The translations under genes were made by a program, and so were the position numbers. The notes beneath the pieces are model-generated. The model worked only from the letters and a program-made list of their open reading frames with translations. It was not told the origin of the DNA and did no database searches. A stretch of 29,032 bases of DNA from Scatosoma sp045128055. GTDB lineage: Bacteria; Bacillota; Clostridia; Christensenellales; Borkfalkiaceae. Below, one piece after another: positions 17,562 to 24,818 of the stretch (its first letter is position 1; the number at the start of each line of letters is the position of its first letter). Location of the stretch: positions 1-29,032 of the forward strand of contig JBGVRC010000125.1 of assembly GCA_045128055.1 (NCBI GenBank), written 5' to 3'.

Positions 17562-17822
17562 ATGGTTGAAAAAATTTCGATAAACGTAAAAGTTGTATCG
17601 TTGAATATCGAACATAATTTTTTAGTTCCGTGCGATATGAACGTAAGCGACGCAACCGCGTTGATTGCGCAGACGATTTTGGAAGAATATCCCGGCGTAA
17701 AAAAATCGATGAGCAGTAAGGGATATTCGTTGATGCAAGTCAGCAGCGGTAAATTGCTTAATGCAAGGTGTAGTTTCAAACAATTTGAAATTATCCAAGG
17801 CGAAAAATTTTTATTGATATAA
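17562..17822 (+). CDS. esaB: YukD/EsaB ubiquitin-fold T7SS protein
   Basis: This 86-residue protein follows EssC at once. The length, the beta-rich start KISINVKVVSLNIEHNFLVP, a helix around SDATALIAQTILEEY, and the ending FEIIQGEKFLLI fit the ubiquitin-like YukD/EsaB family, a core but cytoplasmic T7SS component. Three starts are possible: TTG 17553, ATG 17556 (overlapping the essC stop) and ATG 17562. The last gives 9 bases to AGGAG (17548-17552) and is chosen. The tight junction implies translational coupling with EssC. Confidence 0.85.
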   Translation: MVEKISINVKVVSLNIEHNFLVPCDMNVSDATALIAQTILEEYPGVKKSMSSKGYSLMQVSSGKLLNARCSFKQFEIIQGEKFLLI

Positions 17823-17837
17823 GGCGGGTGAGCTTTT

Positions 17838-18122
17838 ATGCAATATAGAATCAATCACAATAAGGTTATTTCACAGGCGGAACAAATAAAACAATTATCC
17901 AAAGATTTTGAAGTTCAAATCGCAAAATTGGAAAATTTGCTTGCGAAAATAAAAGGCGAATGGTACGGACCTGCGTCCGCTGCGTTTCAACAGCAGTTGG
18001 TTATTTTAATTGCCGATATGAAAACGACGCGGTTTTATATGTCCAGCGTATCCAGTACGATTAAAAACGTAGCGGATAAAATACAACAAGAAGACGAGCA
18101 GGCGGCTTCTGAAACAAATTAA
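17838..18122 (+). CDS. WXG100 protein 1
   Basis: This 94-residue helical-hairpin protein of the ESAT-6/WXG100 family has W42-Y-G44 at the turn between two helices rich in Lys, Glu and Leu. Such proteins are exported as dimers by EssC and act as substrates or partners for larger effectors. Unlike the next two genes it has no C-terminal YxxxD/E export signal after the second helix; the tail is Glu/Gln/Ala-rich. It may therefore pair with a signal-bearing partner. It begins 15 bases after YukD with a GGCGGGTGAG ribosome site. Confidence 0.9.
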   Translation: MQYRINHNKVISQAEQIKQLSKDFEVQIAKLENLLAKIKGEWYGPASAAFQQQLVILIADMKTTRFYMSSVSSTIKNVADKIQQEDEQAASETN

Positions 18123-18170
18123 AAAAATTAACCGGGGGAAACTCGGAATAAAAAATGAAGGAGATCTATT

Positions 18171-18482
18171 ATGGCAAACAAATGGGCAGTAACGACGGAA
18201 AGACTTGTTTCTTCCGCAAACGTCGTTGAAGAAAAGACGGCGAAGTACAACTCTGAATGGGCAAAACTTTACACGGAATTGCAAAGTTTAAAGTCCGCGC
18301 AATGGCAAGGTATTGCAAGTGATACTTTCAATGCAAAACTCGAAGCGTATAGAAACGACTTCGAAGAAATGGCAAAAGTACTTATGGAATATGCTTCGTA
18401 CCTTAAAACGGCGGCTGAAAATTATGAAAAGACCGAAGAAGCAATCAAAGATGCGGCAAGCAATCTTTACACGGGTATTTAA
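18171..18482 (+). CDS. WXG100 protein 2
   Basis: This 103-residue WXG100 protein has W45-Q-G47 at the hairpin turn and a Y85xxxE89 export-type signal (YEKTE) near the end of helix 2. It is predicted to be secreted by the EssC machine, alone as a homodimer or with a neighbour. A strong GAAGGAG site lies 7 bases before ATG 18171. The 48-base gap before it holds only a small weak hairpin. Confidence 0.93.
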   Translation: MANKWAVTTERLVSSANVVEEKTAKYNSEWAKLYTELQSLKSAQWQGIASDTFNAKLEAYRNDFEEMAKVLMEYASYLKTAAENYEKTEEAIKDAASNLYTGI

Positions 18483-18493
18483 GGAGGTAAATT

Positions 18494-18793
18494 ATGGCTA
18501 CTATTAAAGTTAATTCTACTGTAATGAGAGAAAAGGCAAGCTCGTTCAAAACCGTTGCAAGTTCGATTAAAACGTTCACGAGCGATATGACCAATGAAAT
18601 CGAAGGGTTGAAGGCTGTATGGGAAGGCGAATCCGCTGAAACGTTGGTTTCCAAGTTTAGGGGATTAGCAGACAACTTCGACGATATTTATAACACGATT
18701 ATCAGCTATGCAAACTTCCTTGAACAGGCAGCTGAAGCATACGATAATACCGAAACTGCTAATACGCAAGGCGCTCAAAATCAGAGAAGCTAA
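18494..18793 (+). CDS. WXG100 protein 3
   Basis: This 99-residue WXG100 protein has W43-E-G45 at the turn and Y83xxxE87 (YDNTE) as the export-type signal, followed by a polar Asn/Gln/Thr tail. The ribosome site AAGGAGG (18481-18487) is a full consensus, and this gene and the previous one are separated by 11 bases, so both are probably made in large amounts. A 13-base-pair RNA hairpin directly follows. Confidence 0.93.
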   Translation: MATIKVNSTVMREKASSFKTVASSIKTFTSDMTNEIEGLKAVWEGESAETLVSKFRGLADNFDDIYNTIISYANFLEQAAEAYDNTETANTQGAQNQRS

Positions 18794-18804
18794 TAGGCAA
18801 CGGC

Positions 18805-18838
18805 AAGAGACGTATTAAAGGATGCTAATACGTCTCTT
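18805..18838 (+). other. Perfect 13-bp hairpin between WXG100 and effector genes
   Basis: AAGAGACGTATTA (18805-18817) and TAATACGTCTCTT (18826-18838) pair perfectly around an 8-base loop. No T-run follows (CCCAGTAAAAAAAG), so it is not a standard intrinsic terminator. It could protect the 3' end of processed WXG100 mRNA or reduce transcription into the effector gene, giving higher WXG100 than effector levels. Confidence 0.75.
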
Positions 18839-18864
18839 CCCAGTAAAAAAAGGGGGTGTTCTCA

Positions 18865-20310
18865 TTGCCTTACATAAAGGTAGACGTTGATAAGATAAGA
18901 GAATATCAACGCTCCGTATATGATATTCGAAAAAAAGTGTACAACGTTTCAAATGATTTTGCGGACGTTGCTTCACGCTTGGATTACGATGTAAAAGAAA
19001 AAAGCGGTATCAACAGACGGTTGCAGTCGCTTAACACGGAATTAAGTGAATATAAAAGAGTTTTAGATAAAATAAACAGATTTGTGGGCGATACTGCGTT
19101 TAAATACGTAGACGCTGACGTAGACGTGGATAAAATCGTGGAGCAAATTGCCAAAGCGGGCAATTTGCCGGTAGAAAAAGTGCGCGAAGTTGTCCTTTCC
19201 GGGGAGTATTCCGGAGAAGACCTTTTAAATTATGCAAACGGGAAAACAGACAACGAAGATTTGAAGAACCGTTTAAATACGCTCACGTACGTTGCGCCCA
19301 CAACGCAATACACGAAAGAAGAAACGAAAGAAATCATTGCGCTTGCGGCGCAAGAATTAAATATAAGCGAAACGGATATACAAGACCTTCTTGATCAAGG
19401 GCTTGCCACGACGGGCGACATTGTAGAGTTTTTATCAGGTGCAGCCGATATAACAAATAAATTTGTAAAAGGGGTGAATACTTTTGCAAAATTTGTTACT
19501 GGTGCGAGTAAGATTGCCTTTAATGTAAAAAATGGATTGGTTATCGTTTCCAAGTTTACTCGTAACGGTTTATTAAATAAACTAGTTAAGTGGGCGAAGG
19601 GCACAGGTATAGGAACGAAATATACGCCTAATGTATTGAAGGATACTCCTATTTTAGGCGGGTTATACAAACTCGGTGAATTCGCGAAAAAAGTCGACAA
19701 AGTAACCAACGTGGTAGTCGGAGTTGCATCAGGGATATCTGGGGTAATTGACGCAACTGAAAAAATAAAAGATATTTGGGAAAATGATGAATTATCTCAA
19801 AAGGAAAAGATTATTGATACGGCGGCAGTTGGTATTACTTCGGCAGTTGGTACGGCAATAGATGTTGCTGCGCCTTTTGTAGGAACAGCGGTACAAACTG
19901 CGGTAACGGCTGCTATACCAGTACCTATCGTTGGCGCGGCTGTGGGCTTTGCTGCTGGTTGGGTCGTTGAAAAGGGCTTGGATATTTATGCGGATGTGAT
20001 TAGGTCGGAAGCAGTAGTTAATCAAGTGAGCAGTTCGATTACAAATGTGGGCGATGCGTTAAGTTCAGGTGTGGCTACGATATCGGATGCGGCTCAAAAA
20101 ATTGTGGAATCTAAAAATGTAGGAGAAGCGATTGTAAATACGGCTGCTGCGGTTGGAACTGTGGCTGTTGAAGCGGTGAAAACAGGGGTTACAGTGGCTG
20201 TTGAAGCGGTGAAAACAAGTGTTACGGTGGCTGTTGAAGCGGTAAAAACGGTAGGTAATGCGATTGGAAATGCGGCAAAAGCGGTTGGGAACTGGTTAAA
20301 AAAGTGGTAG
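18865..20310 (+). CDS. Candidate T7SS effector with glycine zipper and amphipathic repeats
   Basis: This protein of about 481 residues has a helical N-terminal region (YIKVDVDKIREYQRSVYDI onward, about 1-90) resembling the WXG/LXG-type export domains of T7SS effectors, though no strict LXG motif is seen. A middle region (about 90-190) has short helical repeats. From about 195 the composition becomes Ala/Val/Gly/Thr-rich. Residues 319-368 are strongly hydrophobic and include a textbook glycine zipper G357-A-A-V-G361-F-A-A-G365. Three 11-residue repeats (VAVEAVKTxVT, 433-465) precede a cationic end with WLKKW. A membrane-disrupting toxin, as for the glycine-zipper LXG toxin TelE, is a reasonable inference. 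TTG 18865 is chosen because AGGGGG (18851-18856) is 8 bases away; GTG 18856 would overlap that site. The next gene starts 7 bases after the stop. Confidence 0.75.
   Translation: MPYIKVDVDKIREYQRSVYDIRKKVYNVSNDFADVASRLDYDVKEKSGINRRLQSLNTELSEYKRVLDKINRFVGDTAFKYVDADVDVDKIVEQIAKAGNLPVEKVREVVLSGEYSGEDLLNYANGKTDNEDLKNRLNTLTYVAPTTQYTKEETKEIIALAAQELNISETDIQDLLDQGLATTGDIVEFLSGAADITNKFVKGVNTFAKFVTGASKIAFNVKNGLVIVSKFTRNGLLNKLVKWAKGTGIGTKYTPNVLKDTPILGGLYKLGEFAKKVDKVTNVVVGVASGISGVIDATEKIKDIWENDELSQKEKIIDTAAVGITSAVGTAIDVAAPFVGTAVQTAVTAAIPVPIVGAAVGFAAGWVVEKGLDIYADVIRSEAVVNQVSSSITNVGDALSSGVATISDAAQKIVESKNVGEAIVNTAAAVGTVAVEAVKTGVTVAVEAVKTSVTVAVEAVKTVGNAIGNAAKAVGNWLKKW
20161..20259 (+). repeat. Three 33-bp tandem repeats in effector C terminus
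   Basis: Units start at 20161, 20194 and 20227 with GTGGCTGTTGAAGCGGT. The DNA is almost identical between units, so the duplication is recent. Each encodes VAVEAVKT plus three variable residues. An 11-residue period with KT and alternating hydrophobic positions is typical of amphipathic membrane-binding helices. Confidence 0.9.
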
Positions 20311-20317
20311 GTGAATT

Positions 20318-21034
20318 ATGAGATTTGTAATGACAGAAAGCGAAGCGCTTTGGATAAAACAAAAATATAATTTCGGTCAATTACTTGGTTTAAACGTAAA
20401 ACAGCGGATAAAATTCGGTACGGAAAAAGCTTTGCGCGAAAAAGGCGTCATTTATCCGTTTGCAGGTCACGACGAATTAAAAGTTGAATACCGCGCGTTG
20501 TTTTCCTATTGGAGTAAAATGCGCTATTCGATTGCCCGCCCCGAATTGAACACGAAAGATCATTTTCAATGCCTTTTAAGCAATGAAGAAATTATTATTT
20601 TCTTTGTCCGTGAAAAAGACCAAATCACCATTGATCTTTTTGATTTTTCCGTAGAAAGATTTGAAAAAATGGTAAAGGCTTTCGCAGAAATGGACGAACA
20701 AATATCTGCGGATAAAAAGTTTAATATTACTATAAGTGTAGAAGATTACGAAGCGTTTATGGAAAGTAAAAACACCGAAAACTATGCCGTATGGCAAAGA
20801 AAATGGGGGATAGAAACTGCCGTACTTGAAAAATACGCGCAAACGATTATGAGCCCCCAAGAACAGTTGCTTTTGGTGGAAGATCACGTAGGTGAAGTTG
20901 GGTATTTGGCAAAAATAGTCAACGCAGCGGACGGTATATACGGATTTAAGCACGTAACGCGCGGCGATAATCAAAAAATCGTATTGTTGTTGGGCGACGC
21001 GCAATTCGTTATGGATAGTATTTATAATTTTTAA
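20318..21034 (+). CDS. Unknown 238-aa soluble protein next to effector
   Basis: I do not recognise this family. It is soluble, mixed alpha/beta and charged, with no signal peptide or membrane segment. Notable stretches are YNFGQLLGLNVKQRIKFG, EEIIIFFVREKDQITIDLFDF and QKIVLLLGDAQFVMDSIY. The position, 7 bases after the candidate effector and within the T7SS operon, fits two roles: an EspG-like cytoplasmic chaperone for the effector, or an immunity protein. The lack of membrane helices argues somewhat against immunity to a pore-forming toxin acting from outside, so I favour the chaperone role, weakly. An AGGTG site precedes ATG 20318. Confidence 0.7.
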   Translation: MRFVMTESEALWIKQKYNFGQLLGLNVKQRIKFGTEKALREKGVIYPFAGHDELKVEYRALFSYWSKMRYSIARPELNTKDHFQCLLSNEEIIIFFVREKDQITIDLFDFSVERFEKMVKAFAEMDEQISADKKFNITISVEDYEAFMESKNTENYAVWQRKWGIETAVLEKYAQTIMSPQEQLLLVEDHVGEVGYLAKIVNAADGIYGFKHVTRGDNQKIVLLLGDAQFVMDSIYNF

Positions 21035-21048
21035 GGAGAATGAATAAA

Positions 21049-21306
21049 ATGAAAGAATATTTACCTATTGGTACGATTGTAATTCTTAAAAACGGACAAA
21101 AAAAGGTGATGATTTACGGTAGACGTCAACGTCGCGTTACCGAACCTAACTGCGAATATGATTATATCGCTTGTTTGTATCCGGAAGGGAATATCAATGA
21201 AAATTATATGTACCTTTTTAATAACGAAAACATCGATCAGGTTGTTTATCGCGGATATTCGGACGCGGAAGAAGAAGCTTTCGTAGCAAAAATCAACGAG
21301 CTTTAA
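21049..21306 (+). CDS. DUF4176 protein
   Basis: This 85-residue protein fits DUF4176: EYLPIGTIVILKNGQKKVMI at the start, YDYIACLYPEGN in the middle and FNNENIDQVVYRGYSDAEEE at the end. DUF4176 genes are often found in firmicute T7SS loci; their function is unknown. The fold is probably a small beta barrel in the cytoplasm. ATG 21049 is preferred because it is 10 bases from AGGAG (21034-21038); ATG 21040 would leave almost no spacing. It precedes the radical SAM gene by 11 bases. Confidence 0.88.
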   Translation: MKEYLPIGTIVILKNGQKKVMIYGRRQRRVTEPNCEYDYIACLYPEGNINENYMYLFNNENIDQVVYRGYSDAEEEAFVAKINEL

Positions 21307-21317
21307 TTTCAATCGTT

Positions 21318-22115
21318 ATGGAAGCGGCTGTTTTGCAGGTAACAACCAAATGCCCATTTCATTGTAAACAATGTTATATGGAGCAAGGGAATCGCGATAT
21401 GGAGCTTGAAGAAGCAAAGTATGCAGTCGACGTTGCCTGCTGCTCAGGCGCGAAAATCGTGCAATTAACGGGGGGAGAGCCTATGTGCTATCCTTCGCTG
21501 ATTGAGCTGGTGGCTTATTGCAAAAGCAACGGTCTACATAGCGTAATTGCAACGTCGGGATTTTCTCATTCGCAGTTGTTATATGCACGTTTAAAAAATG
21601 CAGGGCTAACAGCTCTTTGCGTGTCTTTAAACAGTATTGACGAAGGAATAAATCAAACGTCGCGGGAAGGCTTTTCCTACGCGGTGGAAGCGGTCAAAGA
21701 CGCTGTTAGCGTGGGATTAAGCTGTATACTCAATATTGTTTTAACGAAAGAAAATTTACAATCGTTACGAAAAACGGTTATAGCGGCGCAAAATATGGGC
21801 GTGAGTCAGGTTTGCCTATTAAAACGTTTTCCCAGTATAAAAGGGGAAATGAGCGAGTTGCTTATAGAACAAGAATTAGACGAATTACATAATTTGGCGT
21901 TAGAATATGCCGATTTCGTATGCGTAGAAAAGTGTTATAAAGAGTATTGGGCTCGGTTTTATAACGAAAGCAAAATATGTATGGACTGCGGAAGAACGGG
22001 TGTTTTTTGGAATGTGGACGGAAAGGTATCTCCTTGTTCTCAAAAAACTAAGTTTAAATACCTTACCATAGACGAGATGTCCTTGGCAGAAAAGATATGG
22101 AAAAGGGAGTGTTAA
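21318..22115 (+). CDS. Radical SAM enzyme with SPASM/twitch-like cysteines
   Basis: This 265-residue radical SAM protein binds a 4Fe-4S cluster through C12-x3-C16-x2-C19 (CPFHCKQC) and has the SAM-binding GGEP motif at 52-55. Near the end, C221-x2-C224, C240 and the terminal C265 resemble the auxiliary-cluster cysteines of SPASM/twitch enzymes, many of which modify peptides or proteins. The N-terminal wording (LQVTTKCPFHCKQCY) is close to such peptide-modifying enzymes. It lacks a separate RiPP-recognition domain, and no obvious short precursor gene is adjacent. It sits inside the T7SS operon, so its substrate may be a WXG100, effector or DUF4176 protein; this is inference. No good ribosome site precedes ATG 21318, so coupling to DUF4176 translation is likely. 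Confidence 0.88.
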   Translation: MEAAVLQVTTKCPFHCKQCYMEQGNRDMELEEAKYAVDVACCSGAKIVQLTGGEPMCYPSLIELVAYCKSNGLHSVIATSGFSHSQLLYARLKNAGLTALCVSLNSIDEGINQTSREGFSYAVEAVKDAVSVGLSCILNIVLTKENLQSLRKTVIAAQNMGVSQVCLLKRFPSIKGEMSELLIEQELDELHNLALEYADFVCVEKCYKEYWARFYNESKICMDCGRTGVFWNVDGKVSPCSQKTKFKYLTIDEMSLAEKIWKREC

Positions 22116-22121
22116 AAAAAA

Positions 22122-22925
22122 ATGATATATATTCAAGCGAGCGCGGTTTCGCACCTTGGTAATAGTCGAACAAACCAGGAAGACAGTTCGATTATTATCT
22201 ATGATAAAAGAAACGATTTTGGTTCGCATAATTTATTTAGTAGCGTCAATGAAAAGGAAATCCCCGACAAACAAATCGTAGGGGAAAGCGCAATCCTTGC
22301 CGTTTCTGACGGTATGGGCGGCCATTCCTTTGGGGAAGTGGCAAGCAGATTAACCGTAAAATATCTTGCGGAGCGCTATTACGCGTTTGCCCAAGGCGGT
22401 AAGAACGAAATCGTTGCGGAAATAGCAAAATTGAACCAAACGGTAGTTTCTGTTTCCAAAGAAAATCCTTCGTACAAAGGTATGGGCGCGACTCTTTGCG
22501 GTATTCTTTTGCGCGAAGATAAAAATTACGTGTTTAACGTCGGGGACAGCCGCGCTTATCAATTTTATAACGGAGAATTGCTCCGTTTGACGCGTGATCA
22601 TACGGAAGGACAACGCTTATTAGATTTAAAGCTGTTAAGTTTCGATGAATTGGCCACTTTCCCCAAACGCAAAAGCTTATATAAATATATAGGCACGAAA
22701 AGCGATTTGGTAGCGGAAGTTTTTGAAAAAGAGAGTTTTGAAAAAGGTTCGATACTCTTGTTGTGTAGCGACGGTCTTACCGACGTAGTGACCGACGCGG
22801 AAATACAAAACGTTTTATCCAAAGAAACGTCCTTAAAAAACAAAAGAGAAGAATTGTTGGGTATGGCGCTGGCGCGAAATATCGGCTGCGGCGACAATAT
22901 TACAATGATTTTAATGCAACTCTAA
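22122..22925 (+). CDS. PP2C-family Ser/Thr protein phosphatase
   Basis: This 267-residue metal-dependent phosphatase has the full motif set: R16, E20-D21 (RTNQED), D63-G64 (SDGMGGH), GDSRAY, LTRDHTEGQ, D217 (CSDGLTD) and D258 (GCGDNITM). It lacks a membrane segment and acts in the cytoplasm. It lies 13 bases before the Ser/Thr kinase, the common bacterial kinase-phosphatase pairing. Its targets are likely the kinase itself and T7SS proteins that the EssC FHA domain reads. It follows the radical SAM stop by 6 bases, with a GGGAG sequence overlapping the upstream gene end. Confidence 0.94.
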   Translation: MIYIQASAVSHLGNSRTNQEDSSIIIYDKRNDFGSHNLFSSVNEKEIPDKQIVGESAILAVSDGMGGHSFGEVASRLTVKYLAERYYAFAQGGKNEIVAEIAKLNQTVVSVSKENPSYKGMGATLCGILLREDKNYVFNVGDSRAYQFYNGELLRLTRDHTEGQRLLDLKLLSFDELATFPKRKSLYKYIGTKSDLVAEVFEKESFEKGSILLLCSDGLTDVVTDAEIQNVLSKETSLKNKREELLGMALARNIGCGDNITMILMQL

Positions 22926-22938
22926 AAAGGGGTAAATT

Positions 22939-24807
22939 ATGGTAGGAAAAGAAATTTTAGGTTATCAAGTGAACGAAAAAATAGGCGCGGGGGGCTTTGG
23001 TACGGTTTACAAAGTATCCAAAACCAACGCGGCGGGTACGTACGTGCGCGCGTTGAAGCACATTACGTTGCCCACGAAGAAACAATATATGAGCGTTCTT
23101 AATTCTATGGGCGGTGATTACGCGAAGGCTGACGATTACTTTGCCAGCGCGTTAAACGATATCGTCAATGAAATTAAGATTCTCTCTACCCTTTCCGAAA
23201 GCGGTGTAAACAATATCGTGCGTTATTATGAAAACGATATAATCGAAACGCAATCCCCCAAAACGTATAATATCTATATTATGATGGAATACTTGACGCC
23301 GTTTACCGACTATGTAGAAAGCAAAACGTTTACGGTAAAAGACGTAATCGATTTGGGTAAGGGGATTCTCAACGCTTTGATTGCCTGTCACGCAAAGGGG
23401 ATTATCCATCGCGATATAAAGGACGACAACATCTTCGTTTCGCCCGAAGGCGTGTACAAATTGGGCGATTTTGGCGTATCCAAAGCGTTAAAGGATAAAT
23501 CGCGCGCGGAATCGGTAAAAGGTACGCCTAATTTTATCGCTCCCGAAGTATATTTGGGTAAAGAAAAATACGACGAAACGGTCGATCTCTATTCTTTGGG
23601 GATTGTATTATATAAATTGTTGAACAAATCGAGAAATCCCTTCCTTCCCGCGTTCCCTGCGCCGTATAATACCAACGATGAAGACGCAGCGTTTGAAGCG
23701 AGAATGACGGGAAAAATCCCCGAATTGCCCGTTTCTGCGCAAAACGAGTTGGGAGAAGTCGTTTTAAAAGCAATTTCGCCCAGAGCAGAGCGTTTTGACA
23801 GCGCGGAAGACTTTTTAGACGCGCTTGAACAAGTGGAAAAGAATATGACGGAAGAAGCGTTGTCGGAAGTCGTTTGCGAAGCGTTAAGCCACGATTTTGA
23901 AAATTCTTTTGCTATATCCGTCAACGGGAAAAATATTTCCGCCAACGAAACGATCGCGGTGGATTGTTCGGATGAAATGGAAGAAGCGGACAGAACGGAA
24001 GACAGACATTTGTTTGACACCTTCGCTATGCCTTCCGTAACGCAGGAAAAGGCAAAAGAAGAAGCGAGCTTTACGCCGATTATGCCCGCGAAGCAGGAAG
24101 AGCCGAAAATTACAAAAGAAATTATCAAAGAATATGAACAAAAAGGATGTATATCGGAGGTTGAAACCGTGACGAAGAAGTCAATCAACAGCGGCAAAGT
24201 ACGCAAAATAATTATTTTCAGTTTGCCCTTAGTTTTGTTGTTTGGGTACGTTTGTTTCTTCGCGTGGTTGCTTCCTGCGGCTTACGGAAAGGCGGTCACG
24301 TTCTTTGATTGGCTGTTTATGGATATTAGCAAAATCAAAGACGTTTTACATAACGTAACCGGAATTTTCAGTTCCATTTACACGGTAATTGCTTTGATCG
24401 TACTGCATTACGTTTTATTGATTGCAATCGTCGCATCTCTTTTCTTTGCTTGCAAAGAATTGCATAATCCTAAAAAGCATTACACGGCGGCAGTGAAATA
24501 TACGGGAAAAACGCCGCAAATGATGTTGGACAACATTTTGGTATCGATGAAGCATAATCCCGTAGCAACCGATAAAGTGGCAATGGACACGTTGAGAATG
24601 GTTGCAGATTCCTTAAAATTTAGCAAAGGTTTTGGTCTTTCCAAAGAAGAAAATCTTATCAATCTTGAAAAAGATATTTGCGAGCTCATTGATGAAATGC
24701 AAGTAAACGTCGTGTCGGACAAAGAAGAAGTGTTGGCGAAGATGTCTGATACGATAGCGCTGTTGAAACAGAAAAATCTTCTTCGCGACGCGATGTTGAA
24801 AAAGTAG
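22939..24807 (+). CDS. Membrane-anchored Ser/Thr protein kinase
   Basis: This 622-residue protein has an N-terminal Hanks-type kinase domain: glycine loop G16-A-G-G-F-G-T-V, ATP lysine K40 (RALKH), catalytic H157-R-D159 with IKDDN, and D177-F-G. GTPNFIAPEVYLG is the activation-segment end. All key residues are intact, so it should be active. Residues about 300-420 are an acidic linker. Two membrane helices follow (about 424-447 and 480-504), then a cytoplasmic helical tail of about 115 residues. There are no PASTA repeats, unlike PrkC/StkP, so it does not look like a cell-wall sensor. With the adjacent PP2C and EssC FHA domain it forms a likely phospho-switch. T7SS normally has the pseudokinase EssB/YukC, absent here; replacement is possible. 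AAAAGGGG precedes ATG 22939. Confidence 0.94.
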   Translation: MVGKEILGYQVNEKIGAGGFGTVYKVSKTNAAGTYVRALKHITLPTKKQYMSVLNSMGGDYAKADDYFASALNDIVNEIKILSTLSESGVNNIVRYYENDIIETQSPKTYNIYIMMEYLTPFTDYVESKTFTVKDVIDLGKGILNALIACHAKGIIHRDIKDDNIFVSPEGVYKLGDFGVSKALKDKSRAESVKGTPNFIAPEVYLGKEKYDETVDLYSLGIVLYKLLNKSRNPFLPAFPAPYNTNDEDAAFEARMTGKIPELPVSAQNELGEVVLKAISPRAERFDSAEDFLDALEQVEKNMTEEALSEVVCEALSHDFENSFAISVNGKNISANETIAVDCSDEMEEADRTEDRHLFDTFAMPSVTQEKAKEEASFTPIMPAKQEEPKITKEIIKEYEQKGCISEVETVTKKSINSGKVRKIIIFSLPLVLLFGYVCFFAWLLPAAYGKAVTFFDWLFMDISKIKDVLHNVTGIFSSIYTVIALIVLHYVLLIAIVASLFFACKELHNPKKHYTAAVKYTGKTPQMMLDNILVSMKHNPVATDKVAMDTLRMVADSLKFSKGFGLSKEENLINLEKDICELIDEMQVNVVSDKEEVLAKMSDTIALLKQKNLLRDAMLKK

Positions 24808-24818
24808 GAGAAAGAATA

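Noticed and set aside
18132..18146. Small hairpin before WXG100 protein 2
   Set aside because: Only five pairs including a wobble; too weak to call as a regulatory element.
18805..18838. Hairpin as an intrinsic terminator splitting the T7SS operon
   Set aside because: No T-run follows on either strand and no promoter is visible before the effector gene, so it is listed as an RNA structure only.
20161..20259. 33-bp repeats as an attachment or mobile-element site
   Set aside because: They stay in frame, encode an 11-residue helical period, and no integrase or transposase is nearby.
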